Source of the DNA: Actinoalloteichus_B caeruleus
GTDB lineage: Bacteria; Actinomycetota; Actinomycetes; Mycobacteriales; Pseudonocardiaceae
NCBI RefSeq assembly: GCF_000718005.1
Contig: NZ_JODV01000028.1
DNA length: 64,000 nucleotides
Reading direction: 5' to 3' (one strand)
Shown here: piece by piece, positions 17,501 to 26,272 of the stretch
How positions within the stretch are numbered: the first letter of the stretch is position 1
How the letters are laid out: every line of letters starts with the position of its first letter
Notes under the pieces: model-generated
Databases searched by the model: none
What the model was told of the DNA's origin: nothing
The model's input: only the letters and a program-made list of their open reading frames with translations
Translations under genes and position numbers: made by a program

Positions 17501-20030
17501 GGGGAGTTCTCGCGGTTTCGACCAGTCCGCTGCCCGAAGGGAACTGGCGCGCGGCGGTGCTGTTGGGCGTGGACCGGGTCGTTACACTCCCCGGAGACGA
17601 CGAACTCCTGGTCACCGCGCTGGCCGACGCCACCGAGCCCCCCGCCACCCGCGCCGCACCCGTCGTCGGTGTCCTCGGTGGCCGGGGCGGGGCGGGAGCA
17701 TCCACGTTCGCCGCCTCGGTGGCCTGGGCCTCGGCCAGGCGGGGCGGCCATCCGCTGCTGGTCGTGAAGAACGCCTCCTCCTCCTGCGCGAAGTGCAGGG
17801 TCAGCACGGCGTCGAGACCGTAGAGGGTGGCCCGCAGGTCGTCGACCTGGTCGGGGAGCACCCGGCCCCCCGACTCCGCCAGGTGCCGTCCCAACCGGCG
17901 GATGAGACGTTCGATCTCCACGTGGCTCCTGCTCATGGTGCTCATCGCCTCCTGCCCGCCGAAGAGCGCTCCGACCCTCGGGTACAGGTCCCTCTCCTCG
18001 GCCCGTTCGTGGGGCAGCAGGTGGTCGACGAGCAGGCGGTGGGCGCGGCGGAGTTCCGCGTCGGCCACCGGGGAGGGCCCACCGGAGAGTGCGTCGGCCG
18101 CCTGCCGCACCGCGACCCTGGTGGGCTGGAGCTCGTCGTGCTCGGCGGCGAAGCGGCGGAGCATCCGGTCGGTCGGGTCCCCGACCTTCGTGCGGCGGGG
18201 GCGCCGCAAGGCGCGGAGGGCGTACAGGATGACCACCACGTCGATGCCCTCCTGGGCCACCGCGCCCGCCACCGGCGGCAGCCAGCCAGCCGCCGCCACG
18301 ATCATCGCCACCACGGACAGCGACGTGCCCACGACGGCGCTCCGCACGGCGATCCCCCGGGTGCGCCTGGCGATCTCCACCACGTCGGCCAGCCGGTCGA
18401 TCCGGTCGTCGAGGATGACGGCGTCCGCCGCCTGGGCCGCCGCCGTCGACCCCCGGGAGCCCAGGGCCACCCCGACGTCGGCCGCGGCCAGCGCCGGGGC
18501 GTCGTTGACGCCGTCACCGACCATGACGGTGATCCCCCGCCGCCGCTGGTCGCGCACGCACCGGATCTTGTCGGCCGGGGACGCCTCGGCGCGCACCGCG
18601 TCGAGCCCGAGGAGGGCGGCGACCTCCTCGGCGTTGGCGACCCGGTCGCCCGTCACCAGCACGATGTCCCGCAGGCCGACCGCGCGGAGGCGGCGGATGG
18701 TGCGTCCGGCGTCGGTCCTGACGCGGTCCCGCATCAGCAGGGCGCCCCGGAGCCGGTCGTCGACAGTGACCCAGACCGGGGTCGCGAGGTCCAACCGGCC
18801 CCTGCTCGCGGCACCCCTCGCCCAGTCCGGCAGGGCGCCCTCGTCGCCGGCCCTTCCGACGCGGACCGCGCTGCCCTCGACCCGGCCCTCCACCCCCACC
18901 CCGTGCCGTTCGCGCACCTCGGTGGCGCTCGGCGGGCGGAGCCCGGCACCGGCGGCGGCGCGGACGACGGCGCCGGCCAGCACGTGGGTGGAGTAGCTCT
19001 CGACGGCCGCCGCCAACGCCAGCACCCTCGCGGCGTCCTCCCCGGGGGCGCAGACGACGCCGACCACCTCGGGGCGTCCCACGGTCACGGTCCCGGTCTT
19101 GTCCGTGGCCAGGGTGGCCGCCCGGCCGAGGAGTTCGAGCGTCGCGCCGCCCTTGACCACGACACCGGACCGGGCTGCGAGGGACAGCCCGCCGGTGACG
19201 GCGATCGGCACGGCGAGCAGGAGCGGGCACGGGGTGGCCACCACCAGTACGGCGACCGCGCGGACCGCGTCTCCCGTGGTGAGCCAGGACAGGCCGGCGA
19301 TGGCGAGGGCGGTGGGCAGGAACCAGGCCGCCACCCGGTCGGCCAGGCGGGCGACGGGTGCGGCGCCCGCCCCGGCCTGTTCGGCGAGGCGGACGACTCC
19401 CGCGTAGGTGCTGTCCTCGGCGGAGGCGGTGGCGACGAGTTCCACGGCAGCCCCCACGCTGACGACGCCGCTGCGCACGGTGTCCCCGGCCCTCCTGGTC
19501 ACCGGGTCGGGTTCGCCGGTGAGGGCCGACTCGTCGAAGGCGGCGTCGGCGGTGACCCCCGAGTCGACGGGCACCACCTCGCCGGGGGCGACGACGATCC
19601 GGTCGCCGGGACCGAGCTCGGCCACCGGGACCGGGCGCGGTCCGTCGGCGGTGACCAGTGTGGCCGTGCGCGGGATCCGGTCGAGCAGCGCGGAGAGGTC
19701 GTGGCCGGCCCGGCGTTGGGCGAGGGTTTCCAGGAGCCGGCCGGTGCCGACCATCACCGCCACGACGGCGCCGGCCAGGAACTCCCCGACGACGAGGGTG
19801 CTGGCGAGGGCGAGCACCGCGAGGAGGTCGGCGCCCCACCGCCCGGCTCGGAACTGCCCGATGACCCACACGGTGGCGGGGACCAGGCCCACCACCGTCG
19901 CGACCGCCCAGAGCACCCGCGCGGCACCCGGGTGCGCGATCCAGACGAGCCCGCCCGCCGCGAGCAGCGTCGTGGTCGTCACCAGCAGTGCCGCCTCGCT
20001 GGAGGCGAACGCGAAGCGCCAGTTCACCAC
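17253..20030 (-). CDS. P1B-type metal ATPase with hemerythrin-like domain and foreign tail
   Basis: GTG 20030 follows a GGGAGGA site. The protein has membrane helices, the phosphatase loop ALTGEPDP, TPCPLL with the intramembrane Cys268, phosphorylated Asp310 in DKTGT, and GDGVNDAPAL. That makes it a heavy-metal P1B ATPase without an N-terminal HMA domain. After residue about 625 there is a hemerythrin-like four-helix domain (AEHDEL, RRAHRLLVDHLLPHERAEERDLYP, SRSHVEIERLI, LTLHFAQEEEAFF). Around residue 756 homology ends, and about 170 further residues are the antisense reading of the ssd relic and the RNA. The original C-terminus and stop were lost at that junction. Metal specificity is unknown. 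Confidence 0.85.
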   Translation of the reverse strand: MVNWRFAFASSEAALLVTTTTLLAAGGLVWIAHPGAARVLWAVATVVGLVPATVWVIGQFRAGRWGADLLAVLALASTLVVGEFLAGAVVAVMVGTGRLLETLAQRRAGHDLSALLDRIPRTATLVTADGPRPVPVAELGPGDRIVVAPGEVVPVDSGVTADAAFDESALTGEPDPVTRRAGDTVRSGVVSVGAAVELVATASAEDSTYAGVVRLAEQAGAGAAPVARLADRVAAWFLPTALAIAGLSWLTTGDAVRAVAVLVVATPCPLLLAVPIAVTGGLSLAARSGVVVKGGATLELLGRAATLATDKTGTVTVGRPEVVGVVCAPGEDAARVLALAAAVESYSTHVLAGAVVRAAAGAGLRPPSATEVRERHGVGVEGRVEGSAVRVGRAGDEGALPDWARGAASRGRLDLATPVWVTVDDRLRGALLMRDRVRTDAGRTIRRLRAVGLRDIVLVTGDRVANAEEVAALLGLDAVRAEASPADKIRCVRDQRRRGITVMVGDGVNDAPALAAADVGVALGSRGSTAAAQAADAVILDDRIDRLADVVEIARRTRGIAVRSAVVGTSLSVVAMIVAAAGWLPPVAGAVAQEGIDVVVILYALRALRRPRRTKVGDPTDRMLRRFAAEHDELQPTRVAVRQAADALSGGPSPVADAELRRAHRLLVDHLLPHERAEERDLYPRVGALFGGQEAMSTMSRSHVEIERLIRRLGRHLAESGGRVLPDQVDDLRATLYGLDAVLTLHFAQEEEAFFTTSSGWPPRLAEAQATEAANVDAPAPPRPPRTPTTGAARVAGGSVASASAVTRSSSSPGSVTTRSTPNSTAARQFPSGSGLVETARTPRLRPRPASGTRTVERTMPQNDSDPWNASHAVRMGPSRTGSGFQGSGSCLVFADRSPVSGRATERGRRGCCRGGPSGQPPHES
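17500..17763 (+). pseudogene. ssd: Septum-site-determining protein Ssd, truncated at both ends
   Basis: The sequence reads GRRRGVLAVSTSPLPEGNWRAAV, then GVDRVVTLPGDDELLVTALADA and VGVLGGRGGAGASTFAASVAWASARRGGHPLLV. This is the middle of a CpaE/MinD-like Ssd protein, including its P-loop-like GGRGGAGAST. At the expected LLVDLDP strand the homology stops at about 17763, where the antisense strand becomes the 3' end of the P-type ATPase. The N-terminal receiver-like part is also missing: upstream of 17500 lies the RNA candidate. The tad pilus genes that usually accompany ssd are absent. It is a relic left by rearrangement. Confidence 0.7.
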
Positions 20031-20143
20031 ACCGAGCGTCCTCCCGGCCGTTCGTCACCTCGTGGGTACAGCGTGCTCGCCGGGCGGGCACCTCGCCGCT
20101 CGGAACCCGGAGCGGGGTGTGGTCGTGGGGCCGCCGTGGCTGG

Positions 20144-20809
20144 TCACCGTGTGCCGGGTGCTCCGCCAGCGGCGTTCCGCCACGGCTCCAGGTCCTCGGG
20201 CAGGTCGACGTCCACCGGGTCGCCGACGTCGCCGCACTCCACGAGCGTGACCTTCCGCCGGGCGAGGTAGGGGCGGGCACCGGTGTCGCCGGCGGCCGAC
20301 CGCGCCACACCCGCCCAGTGGGCACGCCCGATCAGGACGGGGTGTCCTCGCCGCCCCTGGTAGGTCGCCACGGCGAGCGCCGCGCCGGGACGGATCGTCC
20401 CGGGTGTTCCTGGTTCGGCTGTCGCGGTCCGGCGGACCCGGTCGACGGCGGCCGGGGTGAGCCCCGGGAGGTCGACGGGTACCACCAGCGCGGCGTGCGC
20501 GCCGCGCCGGAGCAGGGCGTCCAGTCCGGCTCGCAGGCTGGACCCGACCCCGGTGGCCCAGTCCTCGTTGTCGACCGCCAGGACGGGAACGGGGAAGCGG
20601 GCCCGCCGGCGCACCTCGTCGCGCGCGGCGCCGAGCACCACCGCTATCGGCGAGCACCCGCCGGCGGCCAGCGCGGCGACGGCCCGCTCGACCAGGAGTT
20701 CGCCGTCCAGGGCGGCGAGGGCCTTGGGCCGACCGAAGCGCCGGCCGGCCCCGGCGGCGAGCACGAGGCCGGCGACGGTCGGGGCCGACCGCTCGGCCCA
20801 CCCGGTCAC
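20144..20809 (-). CDS. MobA-like nucleotidyltransferase (molybdenum cofactor related)
   Basis: GTG 20809, preceded by GGAG, gives 221 aa. The N-terminus has VAGLVLAAGAGRRFGRPKALAAL, the nucleotide-binding signature of MobA/MocA-like transferases, and VVPVDLPGLTP carries the metal-binding Asp. MocA-type enzymes add cytidine to molybdopterin for xanthine dehydrogenase-family enzymes. This fits the XdhC-like gene 355 nt upstream on the same strand. No molybdoenzyme structural gene is in the window. Confidence 0.8.
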   Translation of the reverse strand: MTGWAERSAPTVAGLVLAAGAGRRFGRPKALAALDGELLVERAVAALAAGGCSPIAVVLGAARDEVRRRARFPVPVLAVDNEDWATGVGSSLRAGLDALLRRGAHAALVVPVDLPGLTPAAVDRVRRTATAEPGTPGTIRPGAALAVATYQGRRGHPVLIGRAHWAGVARSAAGDTGARPYLARRKVTLVECGDVGDPVDVDLPEDLEPWRNAAGGAPGTR

Positions 20810-21164
20810 CGGTCCGCTCCGGAGGAGGACGGCGTGGGCCGGCCCGGACGCGGATCCGGTCCGGCGGTCCGATCCGGTCGGACCGCGTCCGCTCCCGGGC
20901 GTGCCGGGACGGCCGTGCGCACTCGTCCCGGAGCAGGCAGGGGGTGGTGCGGGGGCGGCTCCGCCCGCCCGAGGTCCCGGAACGGGTCCGAAGTCGGGGC
21001 GAGCCGGCCGGCGGCACCGTGGAGGAGGAACGGGCGGTCCGACCGATGGCCGCCCACCGGTCGTCGTGGCCGCCGGCTGGCCGGCGGTGGGGAGGAGTTC
21101 GGGCCGGTCCCGGCGGGCGGACGTCCCGTCGACCCTTCGGGGGGCCGCGCGTGGGGGTCGGAGG
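20810..21164. other. Gap between xdhC-like and mobA-like genes
   Basis: These 355 nt separate two genes expected to work together. No third gene is supported: frames are Arg/Pro/Gly-rich without domain features. No promoter or hairpin stands out. Confidence 0.3.
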
Positions 21165-22397
21165 TCATCGCGTTCCCTCTCCAGTGCCGCATTGGGATCC
21201 GGTTCGTCGGGTGGGCTGGTGGGGCGCCTGCCTGGTCCACGCGGTACGGGGAGCAACCGGGTGGACCGGGCCGTCGAGGGACGTCAGCGGCCGCCCGCTG
21301 CCGCCCGCGCGGCAGGCGATGATCTCGGCGGCCACCGAGACGGCCGTCTCCTCCGGCCGGTGACCCCCGAGGTCCAGGCCGACCGGAGCGCGCAGCCGGG
21401 CCAGCTCGCGGTCGCCGAGCCCCCGGCCCCGCAGCTCGCCGACCCTCCTGCGGTGGGTGGCGCGGGACCCGAGCGCTCCCACGTACCCGGCTGGTCCGCG
21501 CAGGGCCACCACCAGGGCTGGCACGTCCACCCTGGAGTCGTGGGTGAGGAGGCAGACGGCGTCCCGCGCGGTCAGCCGCTGCCCGGCCAGGTACCGGTGC
21601 GGCCAGTCGACGACCACGTCGTGGGCGGCGGGGAAGCGGCGGGCGGTGGTGAACAGCGGGCGGGGATCGCACACGGTGACGTGGTAGCCGAGGAGCCGCC
21701 CGAGCCGGGCGAGGGGGTCCGCGTGGACCGTCGAGCCGATGAGGACCAACCGGTCCGGAGCCGCGTGGGTCTCCACCAGGACCTCCACCTCCCCACCGCC
21801 GACGGTGGGAAGCCGGTGCCGGCCCGGCCGGCGGGCGGTCAGCCACTCCCGCACCCGCCCGGTCGCCGCCCGGTCGGCCGCGCGGTCCCCCAACGTCCCG
21901 TGGGGGTGTGGCCGCCCCGGCTGGCGGTCGCCGCCGGCTGCCCCGGCCGGTGCGCCGAGAACGGTGACCGCCTGGCCGGCGAGGGGGTGGTCCTCGTCGA
22001 CGACGGTGACGAGCACCGCCTCCTGGTCACGGCGGTTGGCCTCGCGCAGGGCGAGCAGTTCGGGGTGTCCCTCCCCGGAGCAGCGGCGGACGAAGACCTC
22101 CAGTTCGCCACCGCAGCTCGCGGTCGGCGCGAGGATGTCCCCTCCGGAGGCCGCCACCCGCCGCCGCAGGCACCTCCCGGTCGCCAGGGCCTGCTCGGCC
22201 CACGCGTACACGGCGGCCTCGACGCAGCCACCCGCCACTCCCCCGGTCACCTGGCCGTCCGACTCGACCACGAGGGCGAGGCCGAGCCGGCGGGGGCTGC
22301 CGCCGGTCGCCTCCACGAGGCTGACCAGCGCGAAGGGCACGCCGGCCCCGGAGATGCCCGCGAGGTGTTCCACCAGATCGGACACGGTGTTCCCCAT
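21165..22397 (-). CDS. XdhC/CoxI family molybdoenzyme maturation protein
   Basis: ATG 22397 opens a 410-aa protein. The XdhC/CoxI N-terminal domain reads FALVSLVEATGGSPRRLG...VTGGVAGGCVEAAV. The Rossmann-like C-terminal domain reads DRLVLIGSTVHADPLARLGRLLGYHVTVCDPRPLFTTARRF...AVCLLTHDSRVDVPAL...PAGYVGALGSRATHRRR. XdhC binds Mo cofactor and delivers it, after sulfuration, to xanthine dehydrogenase-type enzymes. It pairs with the MobA-like gene downstream; the enzyme they serve must lie elsewhere. A low-complexity Pro/Thr/Arg tail of about 35 aa ends the protein. Confidence 0.87.
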   Translation of the reverse strand: MGNTVSDLVEHLAGISGAGVPFALVSLVEATGGSPRRLGLALVVESDGQVTGGVAGGCVEAAVYAWAEQALATGRCLRRRVAASGGDILAPTASCGGELEVFVRRCSGEGHPELLALREANRRDQEAVLVTVVDEDHPLAGQAVTVLGAPAGAAGGDRQPGRPHPHGTLGDRAADRAATGRVREWLTARRPGRHRLPTVGGGEVEVLVETHAAPDRLVLIGSTVHADPLARLGRLLGYHVTVCDPRPLFTTARRFPAAHDVVVDWPHRYLAGQRLTARDAVCLLTHDSRVDVPALVVALRGPAGYVGALGSRATHRRRVGELRGRGLGDRELARLRAPVGLDLGGHRPEETAVSVAAEIIACRAGGSGRPLTSLDGPVHPVAPRTAWTRQAPHQPTRRTGSQCGTGEGTR

Positions 22398-22447
22398 CCC
22401 GTCTCGGAGGGCGCGCGCCCCCGGTCGGGCCGTGACCTGGGAGCGGA

Positions 22448-22473
22448 GCCGGGCCGGTCGCGACCGGCCCGGC
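22448..22473 (-). terminator. Perfect 26-bp palindromic hairpin
   Basis: Two 13-nt arms, GCCGGGCCGGTCG and CGACCGGCCCGGC, abut without a spacer just beyond the stop of the SRPBCC gene and before the xdhC-like start on the same strand. It probably ends the SRPBCC transcript. Confidence 0.6.
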
Positions 22474-22483
22474 GGTCACACCC

Positions 22484-22921
22484 CTAGGCCGTGGCGCCGT
22501 GGCCGGCCAGGTACTCGCGGAGGTTCGCGAGGATCGGGGTCCACCCCTCCCGCCAGGACTCCACGTCCTCGGCCCCGGCCAGGCCGTCGTGCACCAGGCG
22601 GTACCGGACCTTGCCGCCGGGCAACGGCCGGAGTTCGAAGGACACCCGGGTGGCGGGAGACGCGGGTCCGCCGTCCGACGCCTCCTGCCGGAAGCTGTAG
22701 ACGAGCCGGCGGGTGGGGTCGACCTCCAGCACCTCGCCGCTGTCGGTGACCCGGTCACTGTCGCCGTCGTAGAACCGGACCACCGATCCCACCGTCCAGT
22801 CTGACTCGACGCGACGGTCGAACCAGTACCGCCGGGTGATCTCCCCGGAGGTCAACGCGGCCCACAGCCGGCTGGGCGTGGTGTCCAGGACGTCCTCGTG
22901 CACGAACGCGGGGTCACTCAT
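22484..22921 (-). CDS. SRPBCC/AHSA1-like protein
   Basis: ATG 22921 has GGAGG 9 nt upstream; 145 aa. The START/Bet v1-like fold is shown by FVHEDVLDTTPSRLWAALTSGEITRRYWFDRRVESDWTVGS, the GEVLEVDPTRRLVYSF strand and a final helix GWTPILANLREYLAGHG. AHSA1-like proteins of actinomycetes bind hydrophobic ligands and are often paired with an ArsR regulator, but none is adjacent. Ligand and role are unknown. Confidence 0.83.
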   Translation of the reverse strand: MSDPAFVHEDVLDTTPSRLWAALTSGEITRRYWFDRRVESDWTVGSVVRFYDGDSDRVTDSGEVLEVDPTRRLVYSFRQEASDGGPASPATRVSFELRPLPGGKVRYRLVHDGLAGAEDVESWREGWTPILANLREYLAGHGATA

Positions 22922-23413
22922 GGCATCGCACCTCCGGTGAACACGGATCACGAAGGAGGGCGGCGTGTCGTCCCGCCCCCCGGCGGCCAGCCCGCGTGGC
23001 TGACCGGTGCCGGAGAGCTCGGGAGGCACCACACCGCCCGCCGGAGGCCCATCGTCGCACTCGGGAGCGCCCGATCGGCGGAACGACGGGCGGGTGCCGT
23101 CGGCGAGGGCCGCCCACCTGCCGTCCGACGTCGTCCCCGCACTCTTCCGGGCGACGCTCGACGAGGTTGGGTGGCCAACCGACGGCTCGGCGGTCGGCGG
23201 GGACCGGACCGGCGACCTCCGCCGAGGGCAGCCGCCACGTCATGGGGTCCCGAGCGGGCGTCGCGAGCGCACCGGACGACCGCTCCTCCGGGCGGAACCG
23301 CCCTCGTCGTGGCCCCCTCCCGCCCCTCGCTCCGCCAGCCCGCACCTCGCACCTGGACGCGTCGAGCGGTGTGGTGAGGTGGTGAGCGGGCATCGACCAG
23401 GGAGGAAGACGAG
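22922..23413. other. Divergent intergenic region, no gene supported
   Basis: These 492 nt lie between the divergent SRPBCC and DUF1684 genes. Long frames on both strands are Arg/Pro-rich mirror products of the GC bias and have no domain similarity. Promoters for both genes are expected here, but I cannot place them. Confidence 0.35.
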
Positions 23414-24244
23414 ATGGGCGGCACGGGATCGGACACGTCGGTGACGTCCTCGGACGCGGGGCGCGAGGACGCCTGGAACCGGTGGCGGGAGGCGCGACGG
23501 CACGCGGTGACCGGCCCGGAGGGCAGCCTCGCGCTGGTCGACACCTGCTGGCCCGACGAGTCGGAGCGGCTGCCCGGACTGCCGGGGCGGTGGACCGTCG
23601 TCGGCGACGAGGTGTGGCTCGCCGCCGAGGAGGCGGACCAGGTGACCGTCGACGGCGATCCGCTGTCGGGCGAACGCCGGGTCAGCGGGGCGGGAGCGGG
23701 GGCAGCGCCGATGGTGCGGTTCCCCGGCGGGAGCGCCACCGTGGTGGTGCGGGGTGGGCAGTTCGGGGTTCGGCGCTTCGACCCGGCCGCCCCGGCCGCG
23801 TCGGGGTTCGAGGACATCGATACCTCCCCGTTCGACCCGGACTGGATCGTCCCGGCCCGGTACACGCCCTTCCCCGGCCGGGAGGTGGTGAACTACGCGA
23901 AGATGTTGGAGTCGGGACCGACGGAGCTGGAGGTCCCGGGGGAGCTGCGGTTCACCGTGGGTGGCCGCGAGTACCGCACCACTCCCCTGGTCTCCGAGGG
24001 GCGGCTCCTCCTGGTCTTCTCCGACGCGACCACCGGGGTCAGCAGCTACCGACCTGGCCGTTTCCTCCGGGTGACACGCCCCGACGTGAGTGCCGGCGGC
24101 ACCGCTCGCGTCCTCCTCGACTTCAACCGCGCCTACCTCCCGCCGTGCGCGTTCTCGGCGCACTTCAACTGCCCGCTGCCCCCGGCGAACCACCAGTTCG
24201 ACGTGGCGGTTCCCGTGGGCGAGCGGACCGTGCGGTACCGGTGA
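23414..24244 (+). CDS. DUF1684 family protein
   Basis: ATG 23414 has an AGGGAGGAAG site. The 276-aa protein carries the DUF1684 signature: AWNRWREARRHAVTGPEGSLAL, FPGREVVNYAKML, YRTTPLVSEGRLLLVFSDATTG and the conserved C-terminal segment VLLDFNRAYLPPCAFSAHFNCPLPP. Function is unknown; the Asn/Tyr/Cys-rich final motif is the most conserved part of the family. It has no obvious partner genes. Confidence 0.85.
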   Translation: MGGTGSDTSVTSSDAGREDAWNRWREARRHAVTGPEGSLALVDTCWPDESERLPGLPGRWTVVGDEVWLAAEEADQVTVDGDPLSGERRVSGAGAGAAPMVRFPGGSATVVVRGGQFGVRRFDPAAPAASGFEDIDTSPFDPDWIVPARYTPFPGREVVNYAKMLESGPTELEVPGELRFTVGGREYRTTPLVSEGRLLLVFSDATTGVSSYRPGRFLRVTRPDVSAGGTARVLLDFNRAYLPPCAFSAHFNCPLPPANHQFDVAVPVGERTVRYR

Positions 24245-24356
24245 GGACGTGGTGGACAACCCCGGCCGGGCAGGGGGCGGCCGGTGGGGCCGTGACGCCG
24301 TCCCCTGGTGGCGACGGCCGTCCTCGGCGGGGCGGGCTGGTGCCGTGGGCCGGGGC

Positions 24357-25571
24357 TCAGGTGGGGCGGAGCGGACCGGTGAAGGACCTGCTCAGGTGGT
24401 CGTGCAGGTCGTCGAACCGCCGGCGCCGCCCGTAGGCGGCGCGCTGGCGGTGCGCGCCCGATCCGGCCGCGAACAACCTGCCCAGCAGGTCCCGCGCGGT
24501 GGCCCGGTCACCCCCGGCCTCCAGTCCGGGGGCGGCCCGGCGCATGAGTTGGCGTACCCGTCCCCTGGCGGTGAGCAGCGTGCCGGTCCCCGGGTCGAGG
24601 CTCATGCCCTCCAGTCCGTCGTGCGCCGCGCGCCACAGCGCCAGCCGCAGGGTGTGGTCGGGGAACCGGGGGCCCGCGCGACCGGCGTCGATGTCGGCGA
24701 GCGCGACCACGGCGAGCGCGCGGACCAGCAGCGCGTACAGCACCGCCTCCTCGGCCGTGGCGGCCACGTCGAAGATCCGGACCTCGACGGTGGGGACCCG
24801 CTCCGAGGGGCGGACGGAGAAGTACAACATCCCGCTGTCCAGAGCGGCGCCCGAGATCAGGAGTTCCTCACTCGCCCGTTCGTACCCGGCGAGCGACCCG
24901 AACCAGGGCTGTGGCACGGCCGAGGGCAGCCGGGTCCAGGTGACCGCCCGCCAGCTCGCGTGCCCGGTGGGCCGACCACCCGCGAACGCCGAGTTGGCGG
25001 AGAGCGCCAGCAGGGCCGGCAGCCACGGACGCAAGTGGTCCGCGACCAGGACCGCGCGTTCCCGGTCGGGCATCCCGACGTGGACGTGGCAGCCGCACAC
25101 GGACAGGTCGTCCACGAGCATCCCGTACCGCTCCCCCATCCGCTGGTACCGGTCGGCCGGGGTGAGGGGGGTGGGGACACCGGCGGCGAGCGGGGCGCAA
25201 CCGCTGGCCACGACCCGACTGCCCTCCCCGGCCGCGGCCGCCGCCAGCACGGCCCGGGACCGTGACAACGAACCCAGCAGCTCGCCGGCGGTCCCGCAGA
25301 CCGGCGTCGCCGTCTCGACCTGGTACGGGGTGGCCTCCGCGCAGGCGCCCACCCCGGCCCGGTCGGCCGCCGCCAGCACGGAGGGTGCCGAGGCCGCCGG
25401 CCGGCCCGACTCGCCATCGAGCAGGAGGAACTCCTCCTCGATCCCGACCGTCAACACACCTCCCATACTCGCCCTGCCCGAGGGGAGGGTGTGGATCGAG
25501 CTGGGCTCGGGGTGCTCCTGCGGCCGGGAGGACGGGGGGACACCGGCTAAGTCGGTCTCCGTCTTCTCCAT
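24357..25571 (-). CDS. YbdK-type carboxylate-amine ligase (GCS2)
   Basis: ATG 25571 has GGAGG 5 nt upstream (404 aa); an inner ATG just before GGVLTVGIEEEFLLLD is also possible. The protein is a glutamate-cysteine ligase type 2 homologue: VGIEEEF metal-binding start, VCGCHVHVGMPDRERAV, PTVEVRIFDVAAT. YbdK proteins have weak glutamate-cysteine ligase activity in vitro and uncertain roles in vivo. Relatives in actinomycetes contribute to small-peptide or ergothioneine-type chemistry, but no egt genes are nearby. Confidence 0.85.
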   Translation of the reverse strand: MEKTETDLAGVPPSSRPQEHPEPSSIHTLPSGRASMGGVLTVGIEEEFLLLDGESGRPAASAPSVLAAADRAGVGACAEATPYQVETATPVCGTAGELLGSLSRSRAVLAAAAAGEGSRVVASGCAPLAAGVPTPLTPADRYQRMGERYGMLVDDLSVCGCHVHVGMPDRERAVLVADHLRPWLPALLALSANSAFAGGRPTGHASWRAVTWTRLPSAVPQPWFGSLAGYERASEELLISGAALDSGMLYFSVRPSERVPTVEVRIFDVAATAEEAVLYALLVRALAVVALADIDAGRAGPRFPDHTLRLALWRAAHDGLEGMSLDPGTGTLLTARGRVRQLMRRAAPGLEAGGDRATARDLLGRLFAAGSGAHRQRAAYGRRRRFDDLHDHLSRSFTGPLRPT

Positions 25572-26080
25572 CTGTACCTCCGAGGGGAGAGGTCGTCGCC
25601 GAACGGCGACGGGTTCGGCCCGCGCGGGGCCGGCCGGCCCGGGCGGGTTGACGCGTGCCCGCGGAAAACGCGATCGGAACGCCGGAACGGGGAACGCCGT
25701 CGGGAAGGCCGAGCCCGCCGCGCGTCGGCCGCCACGGCTCACCGGGCGACGGCGGGCTGGTGAACGGCGGGCGTGGCCAGGGGGCTGGTCCCGGCTGGCG
25801 GTGGGACGCCTACCGGGTGGGATGCTCCGACCTGGCCAACGCGCGAGCCACGGAACGCTCGAAACAAGCGCGTTCGTTCATCGCAACCACCGTGCCCGTC
25901 TCTTCATCGTCCGCTCGCCACGGGGCGGGACGGGTTCGGTCCGAGTTCGCCGGCCTCGGTGCGCTGGCTGGCACGGCGGGAACGGACCGACGGGGACCCA
26001 CCCGTCTCCTGGCGAGATGTCCGGCGAAACTCCCTGGCAATCGCTACTCGCTGCGGCGGAGGACCCACCGCTCGTGATGC
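25572..26080. other. Intergenic region before the SARP gene
   Basis: About 500 nt, divergent to the ligase gene. No supported gene is present. Positions 25850-26080 are less GC-rich and end in the palindrome described separately. Confidence 0.35.
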
Positions 26081-26112
26081 TACCTAAAGTGTTGCCAGTG
26101 GCACAGTAGGTA
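26081..26112. promoter_or_regulatory. Operator-like interrupted palindrome upstream of SARP
   Basis: The sequence has the symmetric form TACCTA-N2-GTG-N10-CAC-N2-TAGGTA, with 9 paired positions in each arm. It lies about 160 nt upstream of the SARP start in the only AT-richer spot nearby. This looks like a binding site for a dimeric repressor or for the SARP itself; which protein binds is unknown. Confidence 0.5.
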
Positions 26113-26272
26113 ATGGGTGGTGGACCGCTGGACCCGTCGTCCCAGGCCCTCCGGTCCCGCCGGCGGACGGTCCGCGCGCCGCGAGTCCGCTGCGCGGGAA
26201 GGGCTACCGTACAGCTGACGATTCCGACCGCTCCCCCACGGGCCGACCCGGGGGACGGACGCCGCGGCGAGA

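Noticed and set aside
17415..20270. 951-codon plus-strand frame opposite the P-type ATPase
   Set aside because: The minus strand carries all ATPase motifs. The plus product is His/Gly/Arg-rich and featureless.
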